A stretch of DNA of 36,750 nucleotides from Kiritimatiellia bacterium (GCA_017418445.1 JAFONM010000037.1:1-36750); one strand, 5' to 3'; positions 18,849 to 27,454 are shown, numbered from the stretch's first letter. Translations and numbers: made by a program. The notes: generated from the letters alone by a model not told the origin.

Positions 18849-19556
18849 TCAGAAGTATCCGTTCACGATCGGAAGGACCGGGCACACGTTCTGCATGATG
18901 ATGTTGACGAGGCCGATCTGGAATCCGCTCGGGCAGGCGTCCGTGTAGTTCACGAGGGCGATCTGGCAGCCGCTGAGGGTCTCCGTGTAGTTGAAGAGTC
19001 CCGAGAGCTGAAGCCCGCGCGCGTTCTTCGTGATGTTGGAGAGGCCGGCGATGTTGACGCCGTGGCTCTCCTCCGTCGCGACGGTCACGAGTCCGCCGAT
19101 GCTGAGACCGCATGTCTCGCGCTGGTACGAGCCGAGGAACTCGGCGTCGAAGCCGCAGAAGTCTTCGCGGAGGCCGAAGAGGCCGAGGTCGCAGCCGTAC
19201 ACCGACTTCGTGGAGTAGTTGAGGCCGAACGTCGCGCGCAGGCCGTAGACGTTGTCCTCGGCGATGTTGGCGAGACCGCCGATCACGAGGGCCTTCGTCT
19301 CGTTGCGAACCCTGGTCGCGAGGCCGCCAATGTCGAGGCCGACCATCGTGGGCGCGTCGGAGTAGAACAGGTTGAGGTCGAGTCCGTAGACGTCCCAGCG
19401 ATTGAGTCCCCACGGGAGCTGGACGGGGGTCGCGAGGCCGATGGCGACCGGAGTGTATCCGACGGGACCCTCCGCGTTAGTCTCATTCTGCGCGAATGCG
19501 GGCGCAACCGCCGCAAGCGCAAGCGCTGCGAAACCAATCTTGATCGTACGGTTCAT
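18849..19556 (-). CDS. Secreted LA_2272-like surface-repeat protein
   Basis: A 235-residue exported protein with a classical signal peptide (about 1-22, cleavage after APAFA). The mature part consists of degenerate repeats of about 15-20 residues built around glycine-hydrophobic motifs: GLDIGGLATRV, ALVIGGLANIAE, GVNIAGLSNITK, GLQLSGLFNYTE, GCQIALVNYTD and GFQIGLVNII. This pattern is that of the LA_2272/LA_2273 surface-repeat family known from Leptospira and gut bacteria, of unknown function; a beta-helix or barrel is plausible. Four to five cysteines lie in the second half. It has its own strong promoter and an AGGAG ribosome site (AAAAGGAGAAAACATG). Confidence 0.78.
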   Translation of the reverse strand: MNRTIKIGFAALALAAVAPAFAQNETNAEGPVGYTPVAIGLATPVQLPWGLNRWDVYGLDLNLFYSDAPTMVGLDIGGLATRVRNETKALVIGGLANIAEDNVYGLRATFGLNYSTKSVYGCDLGLFGLREDFCGFDAEFLGSYQRETCGLSIGGLVTVATEESHGVNIAGLSNITKNARGLQLSGLFNYTETLSGCQIALVNYTDACPSGFQIGLVNIIMQNVCPVLPIVNGYF

Positions 19557-19614
19557 GTTTTCTCCTTTTGTTTAAGAAACTGTTTTTCGAAACCACCCCG
19601 AGGGCTTGGCGGAT

Positions 19615-19644
19615 ATTTTACCCTTTATGCCCGGTGGAAGTCAA
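19615..19644 (-). promoter_or_regulatory. Promoter of the surface-repeat gene and parB
   Basis: On the minus strand TTGACT (19644-19639) and TAAAAT (19620-19615) are separated by 18 bp, a near-consensus sigma-70-type promoter and the best in the window. The -35 box overlaps the pssA stop codon. The leader is about 50 nt. Confidence 0.82.
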
Positions 19645-20540
19645 GTGGCGGACTCGGCATTCGCCGTTTTTGCGGCGGACGGCGATTCGCGCTCGTACCT
19701 GGCCCTGCCGCGCAGGAACGTAACCATGGTGACCGGGACGGTCAGCAGGTACAGCGCGCCGACCACGGCAAGCGTCGTCCAGAGGTCGATGAACAGGAAA
19801 GCGACCAGGAGCAGCGCGAGGGCGATCACGAAACGCTGGGCGCGCTTGGGAATGTGGATCGACTTGAGCGATATTGTCGGGAGGCGCGAGGCCATGAGAG
19901 TCCCGACGAACAGGAGCATCCCCATGCCGAAGCAGGGGAACCACGGCTCCTTCACTATTTCGCCGACGGTGGGAAGTCCGACCGCGCCGGCGAAGCTCTC
20001 CAGCAGCAAGTACGGCGTGAGCACGAGCCAGCATCCGCCGGGGGCGGGAATGCCGGTGAAGTAGTGCTTCCAGTACGGGAGAGACTCCTCCTCAAGCATC
20101 GTGTTGAAGCGCGCCAGGCGGAAGCAGTCGCACATCGCGTAGAAGAGCGCGCAGCCGAGGACGCAGCGGACGAGGCGGGGGGAGACGGCCGCGCCGTCTA
20201 TGACGTGGGCGGGTCCGCCGGTAAGCCAGAAGAACATGAAGATCGCGGGCGCCACCCCGAAGTTGACGAAGTCCGCGAGCGAATCGAGTTCCGCCCCGAG
20301 CTTGGAGCTCGCCTTCAGCAGGCGCGCGATCCTGCCGTCCATTCCGTCGCACACGCACGCGATGAGGAGCGCGACGAGCGCCTGGTGGAACCGTCCCTCG
20401 CAGGAGAGCGAGATGGAGGTGATGCCGGCGCACGCGGCGAGGGACGTCACGAGGTTCGGGACCATCGCGCGAAGAGGGACAGAGCCCTTCCGTCCCTCGC
20501 GATTCCTGCGCATGCGCCCCCTGAGTCTGAACCTGCCCAT
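19641..20540 (-). CDS. pssA: CDP-diacylglycerol-serine O-phosphatidyltransferase
   Basis: Makes phosphatidylserine, the precursor of phosphatidylethanolamine. The CDP-alcohol phosphotransferase signature is complete: DGMDGRIARLLKASSKLGAE followed by LDSLADFVNFG. About eight hydrophobic helices span the 299 residues. The N-terminus is basic (MGRFRLRGRMRRNREGRK) and could start later at the internal methionine of RAMVPNL; I keep the ATG at 20540. It lies 36 bp after infC and is probably on the infC transcript. No decarboxylase gene (psd) is in the window. Confidence 0.93.
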   Translation of the reverse strand: MGRFRLRGRMRRNREGRKGSVPLRAMVPNLVTSLAACAGITSISLSCEGRFHQALVALLIACVCDGMDGRIARLLKASSKLGAELDSLADFVNFGVAPAIFMFFWLTGGPAHVIDGAAVSPRLVRCVLGCALFYAMCDCFRLARFNTMLEEESLPYWKHYFTGIPAPGGCWLVLTPYLLLESFAGAVGLPTVGEIVKEPWFPCFGMGMLLFVGTLMASRLPTISLKSIHIPKRAQRFVIALALLLVAFLFIDLWTTLAVVGALYLLTVPVTMVTFLRGRARYERESPSAAKTANAESAT

Positions 20541-20576
20541 TTCTTTAGACCTTCTGCCCGGTCCGGATGCGAAAAA

Positions 20577-21155
20577 TCAGTTCACCGAGATGTGGATCCC
20601 GGGAGCCGCTCCCGGCGCCGGAGCCGGACGCGGCTTCGGGCCGTTCCTGCGCGGCGGACCTATGAGCGCGCCCAGGACGCGGCCGAGGGTCTTCGGAGCC
20701 TGTTCGACGAAGCACTCCTCGCCCAGCTGCTCGAGGACGCGGTTGATGACGTCCTCGCCGAGTTCGCGATGCGCGTTCTCGCGTCCGCGGTACTGGAGGG
20801 TGAGCTTCACCTTGCAGCCGTCCTCGAGAAATCCGCGGATCTGCTTGAGCTTGTAGTCGAAGTCGTTCGTGTCGGTGCCGGGATGGAACTTGATCTCCTT
20901 CACCTTCTGCACCTTCTGGGACTTGCGCGCCTGCTTCGCCTTTATGGACTCCTCGTACTTGAACTTGCCGTAGTCCATTATCTTGCAGACGGGCGGCACG
21001 GCGTTCGGTGTGATCTCCACGAGATCAAGCCCCCTTTCGTCGGCCATTCTCTGCGCGTCGCGCGTCGCCATGACGCCGAGCATGTTGCCCATGGAATCAA
21101 GAACGCGGACCTGCGGAACGCGAATCTTGAAATTTACACGAGTGAACTGTGCGAT
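20577..21155 (-). CDS. infC: Translation initiation factor IF-3 with ATC start codon
   Basis: Binds the 30S subunit and checks initiator tRNA and start codons. The first ATG in frame (21092) would remove most of the N-terminal domain. Reading upstream restores the conserved start, RVNFKIRVPQVRVLDSMG, and leads to an ATC codon at 21155 preceded by AGAGGTGG at a good distance. That gives 192 residues. infC is well known for rare start codons (ATT in E. coli), which let IF-3 repress its own translation. The core motifs follow (LVEITPNAVPPVCKIMDYGK, YRGRE), and the C-terminus has an Ala/Pro-rich tail. The usual rpmI-rplT genes do not follow; pssA does. Confidence 0.92.
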   Translation of the reverse strand: MAQFTRVNFKIRVPQVRVLDSMGNMLGVMATRDAQRMADERGLDLVEITPNAVPPVCKIMDYGKFKYEESIKAKQARKSQKVQKVKEIKFHPGTDTNDFDYKLKQIRGFLEDGCKVKLTLQYRGRENAHRELGEDVINRVLEQLGEECFVEQAPKTLGRVLGALIGPPRRNGPKPRPAPAPGAAPGIHISVN

Positions 21156-21197
21156 AACCCACCTCTCTTGTTTAGGTTGTTGTGTCGGTTTCCCGGT

Positions 21198-21227
21198 ATT
21201 TTACCACAATTTCGCCCGCATGCGCAA
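21198..21227 (-). promoter_or_regulatory. infC promoter
   Basis: On the minus strand TTGCGC (21227-21222) and TAAAAT (21203-21198) are 18 bp apart, and the -10 is extended (TGGTAAAAT). Transcription would begin around 21190, giving a leader of about 35 nt before the ATC start. Confidence 0.75.
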
Positions 21228-21234
21228 GTAGGCC

Positions 21235-23112
21235 TCAGAATTCGCTGGAGTCGCAGACGAGGGTGTCCATGATGTAGTCCTTGCGCTCCGGGGTGTTGGC
21301 CCCCATGTAGAACTTGATGGTCTTCTCGACTTCGCTGTCGTCGGAGCAGGTGACCGGCGTGAGACGCATGTCGGGACCGATGAAGTCCCTGAAGTCCTCC
21401 TTGTCGATCTCCCCGAGGCCCTTGAACCGCGTGATCTCGCAGCCCCTGCCGCACTTCCTGATCGCTTCCTCCCGCTCCTCGTCCGTATAGCAGAAGTAGT
21501 GCTCCTTCTTGTTGCGCACGCGGAACAGCGGGGTTTCGAGTATGTAGACCCGCCCGTCGGTGACGAGCAGGCGGAAGAAGCGCATGAAGAAGGTCGTCAG
21601 GAGCATCCTGATGTGGAGTCCGTCGACATCTGCGTCCGTCGCGAAGATGATCCTGCCGTAGCGAAGATGGTCGATCGTCTCCTCGATGTCGAGCGTCTTG
21701 ATGAGGTTGAAGAACTCCTCGTTGCGGTAGAGGACGTCCTTGTTGAGTCCGCACGTGTTGAGGCACTTTCCGCGAAGGAAGAAGACGGCCTGGTTCATCG
21801 CATCGCGCGCGCCGCCGAGAGTGCCGCCGGCGGACTGTCCCTCGGTGAGGAATATCATCGTTTCCTCGCCCTCGCACTTGCCCGTCTTCTTGTTGACCCT
21901 GTCGAGCCTGAGGTGGTTCTTGCAGTCCTTGAGCTGCGGGACCCTCACGGAGACCGCCTGGCTGCGCTCGCGCGCCTGCTTCTTTATCGTGTTGAGCTGG
22001 CTCCTGATCTTGCCCGTCTCCTCGACCTTCGCGATGAGCTTGTCCGTCTCCGCGGGGGAACGGTGGAGCGCGGCGTCGATCTCCTTCTTCATCTCCGCGA
22101 CGAGGTCGGCCTTGATGTCGTTCATCACGAACTTGATCTTGGTCTGGCCCTCGAAGACGGGATTCATTATCCTCAGCGACACGGCTCCGATCAGTCCGTC
22201 GCGGATGTCGTCGCCGTCGAACTTCTTCTTCGGATCGTAGTCGTTGAGCGCCTTTGTAAGCGCCTCCTTGAACGCCGTGAGATGGGTGCCGCCGTCAGTG
22301 GTGTACTGTCCGTTGACGAACGAGTGGTACTCCTCGCCGAAGCGGTTCGTGTGGGTGAAGATTATCTCGATGTTCTTCGACTTGACGTGGAACGGCGCGT
22401 AGAGCTTCTCGAACTGCGCCTCGTCCGCGACTAGATCCGCGAGTCCGTGCTCGGAGCAGATGGACTGTCCGTTCAGGTTGATCGTGAGGCCCGCGTTCAC
22501 GTAGCAGTACATCCTCATGCGGCGGAGGACGTGCTCCTCGTGGACCTTGAAGCGCTTGAGGACCTTGAGGTCCGGCCTGTAGCGGATGTACGTCCCGTCC
22601 TGGACGCCGCCGGTCGCCGCGACGACGTCCTTCGCGAGCGACGAGGCCCTGCCGCGTTTCCTGGACTGGAGACGCCCCTCCCTGAAGAAGGCCTCGGAGT
22701 ACTCCCCGTCGCGGAAGGAGCGGACCTCGAAGAACTCGCTGAGCGCGTTCACGGCCTTCGTGCCGACACCGTTCATGCCGGCGGAGAACTGGAAGGAATC
22801 GGTGTCGAACTTGCCGCCGGTGTTCATCTGGGAGACGCAGTCTACGACCTTCTCGAGCGGGATTCCGCGTCCGTAGTCCCTCACGGACGTCTCGCCCGTG
22901 TCGTAGTCGACCTTGACGTCGATCTTCCTGCCGCAGCCCATGACGAACTCGTCCACCGAGTTGTCCACGACCTCCTTCATGAGGATGTAGATGCAGTCGT
23001 GGTACATCGCGCCCGTGCCGGGCTCGCCGACGTACATGCCGGGACGCATCCTTATGTGCGTCACCGGATCGAGTGTCTTGATCTTGTCTGCGCCGTAGTC
23101 TGTCTTTGCCAT
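21235..23112 (-). CDS. Type IIA topoisomerase B subunit (ParE/GyrB-like)
   Basis: ATPase subunit of a gyrase or topoisomerase IV, 625 residues. The GHKL ATP site is EVVDNSVDE (47-55), YGRGIP (80-85) and GMNGVGTKAVNALS (112-125). The TOPRIM domain has Glu424 in LTEGQSAGG and DADVD at 493-497; the family consensus is EGDSA, so Asp426 is Gln here. The end (RFKGLGEIDKEDFRDFIG, MRLTPVTC, FYMGANTPERKDYI) resembles the ParE of Bacteroidota more than a classical GyrB. No A subunit gene adjoins it in this window. The gene has its own promoter in front, with a leader of about 45 nt. Confidence 0.9.
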   Translation of the reverse strand: MAKTDYGADKIKTLDPVTHIRMRPGMYVGEPGTGAMYHDCIYILMKEVVDNSVDEFVMGCGRKIDVKVDYDTGETSVRDYGRGIPLEKVVDCVSQMNTGGKFDTDSFQFSAGMNGVGTKAVNALSEFFEVRSFRDGEYSEAFFREGRLQSRKRGRASSLAKDVVAATGGVQDGTYIRYRPDLKVLKRFKVHEEHVLRRMRMYCYVNAGLTINLNGQSICSEHGLADLVADEAQFEKLYAPFHVKSKNIEIIFTHTNRFGEEYHSFVNGQYTTDGGTHLTAFKEALTKALNDYDPKKKFDGDDIRDGLIGAVSLRIMNPVFEGQTKIKFVMNDIKADLVAEMKKEIDAALHRSPAETDKLIAKVEETGKIRSQLNTIKKQARERSQAVSVRVPQLKDCKNHLRLDRVNKKTGKCEGEETMIFLTEGQSAGGTLGGARDAMNQAVFFLRGKCLNTCGLNKDVLYRNEEFFNLIKTLDIEETIDHLRYGRIIFATDADVDGLHIRMLLTTFFMRFFRLLVTDGRVYILETPLFRVRNKKEHYFCYTDEEREEAIRKCGRGCEITRFKGLGEIDKEDFRDFIGPDMRLTPVTCSDDSEVEKTIKFYMGANTPERKDYIMDTLVCDSSEF

Positions 23113-23159
23113 CGTCCCTCAGTCTCTCGCCTTCGCGTCTCGGTTGGATACCGGCGGGT

Positions 23160-23165
23160 ATTATA
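23160..23165 (-). promoter_or_regulatory. -10 box of topoisomerase gene promoter
   Basis: The minus strand reads TGGTATAATACC, an extended -10 with consensus TATAAT, about 48 bases before the ATG. No recognisable -35 box; the upstream DNA is the end of the MATE gene. Confidence 0.68.
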
Positions 23166-23173
23166 CCATATTT

Positions 23174-24865
23174 TCAGAAGCTGTATTCCTCGCGGTTGAA
23201 GCCGTTCGCGAGGGCCGTCCTGCGGCCGGACGCGGTGCCTATCACGGAACCCATCGTCTGTGCGCGGAACCAGTCCCTGCCCCCCGAATCAGTGAACGAT
23301 TCGGCGACGACTCCATTGTCCCGGAACGTCACCTTCACGCCTTCGCGAAGGTCGAGCGTCAGCTCGACAAGGGTCCTCCTCCCCCCGTTGCGCTCCTTGA
23401 TCGTCATTATCGCGTCCTCGACGAGGAGGTCCACCTTCACCGCGGTCTTCATCGGCGCACCCGCCTCCTCGAGGCGGGCATGGATCGCCTGCGCGGTCTC
23501 GGAGGCGGACTTCTCGTCCGCGACTATCGTCCAGTCGTGGACCTTGTCGCCAGGGTCTTCGACAAGATAGGGATTGAACGGCCTGCCGCGCCGCATGTAG
23601 AGCCAGAGGAAGAACGCGGCGAGCGAGAGGACCGGCGAGACGGCGTAACCCGCCCAGAAGCCGGTCGTGCCGAACATCGCGAGCCCCAGCCAGCATCCTG
23701 CGACCGGGAAGACGAACTCCTGCATCGTCGCGAGCGCCATCGACATTCCGGCGCGCCCGACGTAGAGATAGTAGTCCAGGATCAGCGTGCCGAGCCCCCA
23801 GAAGACGTACGACGCGCCGACGATGCGCACGGCCTTGCAGGACATCGCGAGGCACACCGGATCGTCGATGCCGAGGAGCCATGCGGGAACCCGCGGGAAC
23901 GCCAGCATCAGTCCGCTGAGGACGAGTCCCATCCACGACGCCTGGCGGACCGCGTCGCGCATCACCGCCACGACCGCCCTGCCGTTCCCCTCGCCGAGGT
24001 AGATGCAGAGGATCGGCTGCGCGGCGCTCGGGATTCCGTAGAGGAGCATCAGCGTTCCGTTCGACATGACGACCGTGGACAGGACGGCGAGGCCGATGTC
24101 GCCGGCCTCGGCGACGAGGAGCTTGTTCATCAGTGCGGCGACGAGCCCGGTGAATAGGATGACGCTCGAGGAGGGAAGGTCCGTGACGAACGCCCTTCCC
24201 GCGTCCTTGAAGGAGAAGTGGCGGCGGAGCCGGAGCGAGTTCGACTTCATGAAGAAGTGTCCGCACGCGACGACGAGCCCCAGGAACGTCCCGCAGAACG
24301 TCCCGAGCGCGCATCCTCCGACGCCCATCCGCCTGCAGAGGATGTACGACGAAAGGACGTTGCCGGCGAACTCCGCGATCATGGAGGCCGTCACGACGTG
24401 CCGGTCCCCGTCAGCGGCGACCATCGTGGTGACGCAGAGATAGAGCGGGAAGAGCGCGGCCTGGGGAAGGTACCACCGCCAGTATTCGCCGAACGGTCCG
24501 GACGTCTCCGCGTCGACTCCGAAGAACGCCGCGAACCCGTCGCAGCAAAAGACGAGCGCGAGCACCGCGCCCAGGCCTGTCCCGACAGCGACGAAGATTC
24601 CGCTGGAGAAGAGCTCTGAAGCCCGCTTCTTGTCGAACCTTCCCATCGCGTCCGAGTAAAGTATCGAGGTCCCGCTCGCCATGGTGAGCGCGAGGAAGTA
24701 GACTATCTCGATCCACGGCCAGAAGAGTTCTATCGCCCCGAGCGCGCTTTCGCCCAGAATGCGTCCCGCTATCATCGAGTCGACGATGTCCGCGACGTTC
24801 GTCATCGCGAGCGACATGCAGGCGACGGGGAGCATGCGGCGGAACCTCGAGACGCCGAAGTTCAT
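23174..24865 (-). CDS. MATE-family transporter fused to a C-terminal RsbW-like ATPase domain
   Basis: A 563-residue fusion. Residues 1 to about 425 form a twelve-helix MATE/MOP-superfamily transporter (IVDSMIAGRILGESALGAIE, GIPSAAQPILCIYLGEGNG), likely moving a small organic molecule or lipid-linked solute. Residues from about 440 form a cytoplasmic domain that looks like the serine-kinase/anti-sigma GHKL ATPase: LLVEDAIMTIKERN in the N-box position (about 481-494), TFRDNGV with the DxG motif (Asp516), and a final NGFNREEYSF. A classical glycine-rich G2 box is not clear, so ATP binding is uncertain. The ATG overlaps the DUF2156 stop as ATGA. It is the last gene of the partner-switching operon, which suggests transport is controlled through STAS or kinase interactions. 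Confidence 0.82.
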   Translation of the reverse strand: MNFGVSRFRRMLPVACMSLAMTNVADIVDSMIAGRILGESALGAIELFWPWIEIVYFLALTMASGTSILYSDAMGRFDKKRASELFSSGIFVAVGTGLGAVLALVFCCDGFAAFFGVDAETSGPFGEYWRWYLPQAALFPLYLCVTTMVAADGDRHVVTASMIAEFAGNVLSSYILCRRMGVGGCALGTFCGTFLGLVVACGHFFMKSNSLRLRRHFSFKDAGRAFVTDLPSSSVILFTGLVAALMNKLLVAEAGDIGLAVLSTVVMSNGTLMLLYGIPSAAQPILCIYLGEGNGRAVVAVMRDAVRQASWMGLVLSGLMLAFPRVPAWLLGIDDPVCLAMSCKAVRIVGASYVFWGLGTLILDYYLYVGRAGMSMALATMQEFVFPVAGCWLGLAMFGTTGFWAGYAVSPVLSLAAFFLWLYMRRGRPFNPYLVEDPGDKVHDWTIVADEKSASETAQAIHARLEEAGAPMKTAVKVDLLVEDAIMTIKERNGGRRTLVELTLDLREGVKVTFRDNGVVAESFTDSGGRDWFRAQTMGSVIGTASGRRTALANGFNREEYSF

Positions 24866-25770
24866 TCAGCCTCCGCCGTTATAGTGAACTTCTCGACCAT
24901 GCGGCAGGGTCCGTAGCCGGTCTTGACGCGCCTGAGACCCGGATCCCCCACGTCGCACGTGCGGTTCACGAACTCGTATCCGGCGCAGTCGACGCGGACG
25001 AACTCGCGTCCGAGCATCGCTCCCGCGCCGGGAACGCTCCTCAGTTCGCGCTCGAACGACTGGACCATCGTCGTCGCGTTGAGTCTCTCGCCGATCGCGA
25101 ATCCGACCGCCCTTCCGCGCTGCCTCAGGACGCCGCCGACGAGTCCGAGGTCGAAGTAGCCGGAGAGGACCGCCTCCACGGCGGTGCTGTCGTCGAGGAT
25201 GCGGAAGTTCTGCTCCGGGAGGACGACCTTCTCCCTGCGCCAGGCCGCGAGCACTTCGCGGCATTCGTCCAGGTTCGCCGCGGAGACGGGTTCGTAGGAC
25301 CACTCTCCGCCCTTCTCGAACCTGTGGATGAGCCTGCGGTGGTTGACGTGGATGCCGCCCTTGAGGGCGACGAGCTCGTCGCGCCTGTAAAGGTAGTCGA
25401 ACTCGTCGCGGTCCGGCTCGACGGTGCAGGGACGCGAGAGGAATTGCGGAATCTCCTTCGCCGCGGCCGCGGGAACGTCCGTCATCACGAGCGGACGGGC
25501 ATTCTCCCTGCAGTGCATCTCGAGCGCCTCGACGGCGGCGCGCTTGTCTCCGCCGCCGAACGGCGCGGAGAAGCTGGGTGAATTGTTCTCGTTCCACCCG
25601 AAGATCCCGCAGCCCGCGACCGTCGCAAAGACGCCCTTCAGGTTCGCGGACCTGGAATATGCGAACTCGTAGCCGAAGGCGAAGTCGGATATCTCGGGCG
25701 GGTCCTCTTCGAAAAGCCGCCGCATCGTGGCGGCGTCGTCGAGCCCGACGGGGTGGAAGTCGAGCCCCAC
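24862..25770 (-). CDS. DUF2156 protein (phosphatidylglycerol lysyltransferase C-terminal-like)
   Basis: A 302-residue soluble protein of the DUF2156 family, the GNAT-like catalytic part of MprF enzymes that transfer amino acids from tRNA to lipids, here without the membrane flippase. Recognisable points are FAFGYEFAYSRS near the start, DEFDYLYRRDELVALKG and HVNHRRLIHRFEK in the middle, and VNRTCDVGDPGLRRVKTGYG near the end. Free-standing members exist in gut bacteria and their substrates are not established. The start is a GTG at 25770, three bases after the phosphatase stop. It may modify a lipid or molecule handled by the adjacent MATE protein; that is inference. Confidence 0.8.
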   Translation of the reverse strand: MGLDFHPVGLDDAATMRRLFEEDPPEISDFAFGYEFAYSRSANLKGVFATVAGCGIFGWNENNSPSFSAPFGGGDKRAAVEALEMHCRENARPLVMTDVPAAAAKEIPQFLSRPCTVEPDRDEFDYLYRRDELVALKGGIHVNHRRLIHRFEKGGEWSYEPVSAANLDECREVLAAWRREKVVLPEQNFRILDDSTAVEAVLSGYFDLGLVGGVLRQRGRAVGFAIGERLNATTMVQSFERELRSVPGAGAMLGREFVRVDCAGYEFVNRTCDVGDPGLRRVKTGYGPCRMVEKFTITAEAE

Positions 25771-25773
25771 CCG

Positions 25774-27435
25774 TCAGCCCTCCATGGGTCCGACGGTCAT
25801 GACGGTGATGTCGTCCGCCTGCTCGGCGCCAAGCGCGAACGCGTCGACCGCGGCGACGACCCTGGCGCACACGTCCTTCGGCGTTCCACTCGCGCCGGAG
25901 AGAACTTCCTCGAGGCGCTGCTCGCCGAAGAATCCGCCGGCCGAATCCTGCGCCTCGGTGACGCCGTCCGTGTAGAGGAAGAGCCTGTCGCCGTCGCCCA
26001 GCGAGAGAGTGTTCGTCTTGTACTTCACGCCGTCGATCCCCGCGAAGACAAGGGATCGCGAGCCCTTCAGCGCCTCGACGGATCCGTCGGCCCTGACGAC
26101 GTACGGCGGATTGTGTCCGGCGGAGGACCAGGTGATCTCGCGCTTCGCGACGTCGAGGATGCCGACCCAGGCGGTCACGAACATCTCGGCGACGTTGTTC
26201 TGGCAGAGGCGCGAATTCACCTCGGACATGAGCTGCGAGAGGTCTTCGGTGTCGCGCGAGACGGCGCGGAGCTCGGTCCTCGCGCGCATCATGAAGAGCG
26301 CGGCGGGGATGCCCTTTCCGCTGACGTCCGCGATGACGATGGCGATGCGTCCCGACGCGAGATGGAAGCAGTCGTAGAAGTCGCCTCCCACCTCCTTCGC
26401 CGTGCGCATCGTCGCGTGGACGAACGGCGGGAATTCGGCCACGAGGGAGGACTCCTGTATGGACTTCGCGAGCCTCATGTCCTCCATGCGCTTGGCGTCC
26501 TCCTTGCGTCGCATCTCCTCGATGAAGCGGGCCTGCCTGGCGATCTTGCCGAAGACGAGGACGCCTATCGCGAGGAGAATCGAGAGCAGGCTCGCTACGA
26601 CGGCCGTGATGAGCGCGCGGCCCTGGTGTATCTCGGCGGTGGGCTGGACGATGTACGCGTCGTAGCTGAGGAGCTCCGGCGGAATCTCGACCTTGTGGAC
26701 GAGAGCCTCGTGACCGAGTATGGTGCCGGTCCAGAATCCGTCCCATGCGGTCGGCCTGAGCGTCGAGAGTCCGGCCCCGGAGGCCGACTTGCCGACGTCG
26801 TCCGAATCGAGCGAGGAGACTATCACGTCCTTCCTGGGATCGACGAGCATCATGAAGCCGGTCTGCTTGACGTGCCAGTCCGTCATCGCCTCGCCGAAGA
26901 TGTAGTCGTGCTTGGAGATGTCCGCGTAGGTGCGGCCGATGAGGACGAACCCGCCCTCGGGGAAGGCAAGCCCGACGAATTTCACCCACGTCCTGCCGAC
27001 GACGTCCATCGGCGGCTTCGGCTGGATGAATCCGACGGCGGCGTAGCGCATGTTGGTAGGATTGATGCCGAGGAACCACGATAGATCCTCGTCGCCGGAG
27101 AGGTTGAATCCGACGGTCTTCGGGACGCTCGACGCGACGATCGCGCCACTCGGGTCGACGGCCGCGACGAGGTCGTACTTCAGATCCGCCGCAGTCGCCG
27201 GGAGGTCGGCCTTCGACATTCCGTCGACGGTCCCCCATCTGTCGACCATGCGCTGGGCCTCGTGCATCAGCTCCGACTCGATCGGGTAGGTTATCGCGGT
27301 CAGGACGTCCCCTTCGAGGCTCACCGCGACTTCGCGTGCGCTCTCGAAGTCCTCCGTGCCCTGGACGTACCAGACGCACGCCGAGACGAGGATTATGCCC
27401 GCTATCGCGAGTATCAGCGCGTGGATAGGTTTCAT
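25774..27435 (-). CDS. Membrane-anchored SpoIIE/RsbU-type protein phosphatase with periplasmic sensor
   Basis: A 553-residue PP2C-type serine phosphatase. One helix at residues 5-24, an extracytoplasmic sensor of about 250 residues (Cache-like; contains YDLVAAVDPSGAIVASS and GFMMLVDPRKDVIVSS, two PAS-like halves), a second helix at 275-295, a short coiled linker, and the phosphatase domain from about 325. Metal-binding Asp residues are in KEVGGDFYD (352), VIADVSGKGIPAALFM (370), LYTDGVTEAQ and ADDITVM. It should dephosphorylate the STAS protein encoded two genes upstream, in response to an external signal. It starts 19 bp after the RsbW-like gene. Confidence 0.92.
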   Translation of the reverse strand: MKPIHALILAIAGIILVSACVWYVQGTEDFESAREVAVSLEGDVLTAITYPIESELMHEAQRMVDRWGTVDGMSKADLPATAADLKYDLVAAVDPSGAIVASSVPKTVGFNLSGDEDLSWFLGINPTNMRYAAVGFIQPKPPMDVVGRTWVKFVGLAFPEGGFVLIGRTYADISKHDYIFGEAMTDWHVKQTGFMMLVDPRKDVIVSSLDSDDVGKSASGAGLSTLRPTAWDGFWTGTILGHEALVHKVEIPPELLSYDAYIVQPTAEIHQGRALITAVVASLLSILLAIGVLVFGKIARQARFIEEMRRKEDAKRMEDMRLAKSIQESSLVAEFPPFVHATMRTAKEVGGDFYDCFHLASGRIAIVIADVSGKGIPAALFMMRARTELRAVSRDTEDLSQLMSEVNSRLCQNNVAEMFVTAWVGILDVAKREITWSSAGHNPPYVVRADGSVEALKGSRSLVFAGIDGVKYKTNTLSLGDGDRLFLYTDGVTEAQDSAGGFFGEQRLEEVLSGASGTPKDVCARVVAAVDAFALGAEQADDITVMTVGPMEG

Positions 27436-27454
27436 GTCGGACCCGGCTCCGGCT

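Noticed and set aside
17852..19660. parS site near parB
   Set aside because: I looked for TGTTTCACGTGAAACA-like sequences and found none.
18348..21272. Plus-strand open frame of 974 codons
   Set aside because: It runs antisense through five unrelated genes (parB, surface protein, pssA, infC and the end of the topoisomerase gene) and across promoters, with no domain.
24866..27379. Minus-strand open frame of 837 codons
   Set aside because: Arginine-rich shadow of the SpoIIE phosphatase and DUF2156 genes, both of which read intact in other frames.
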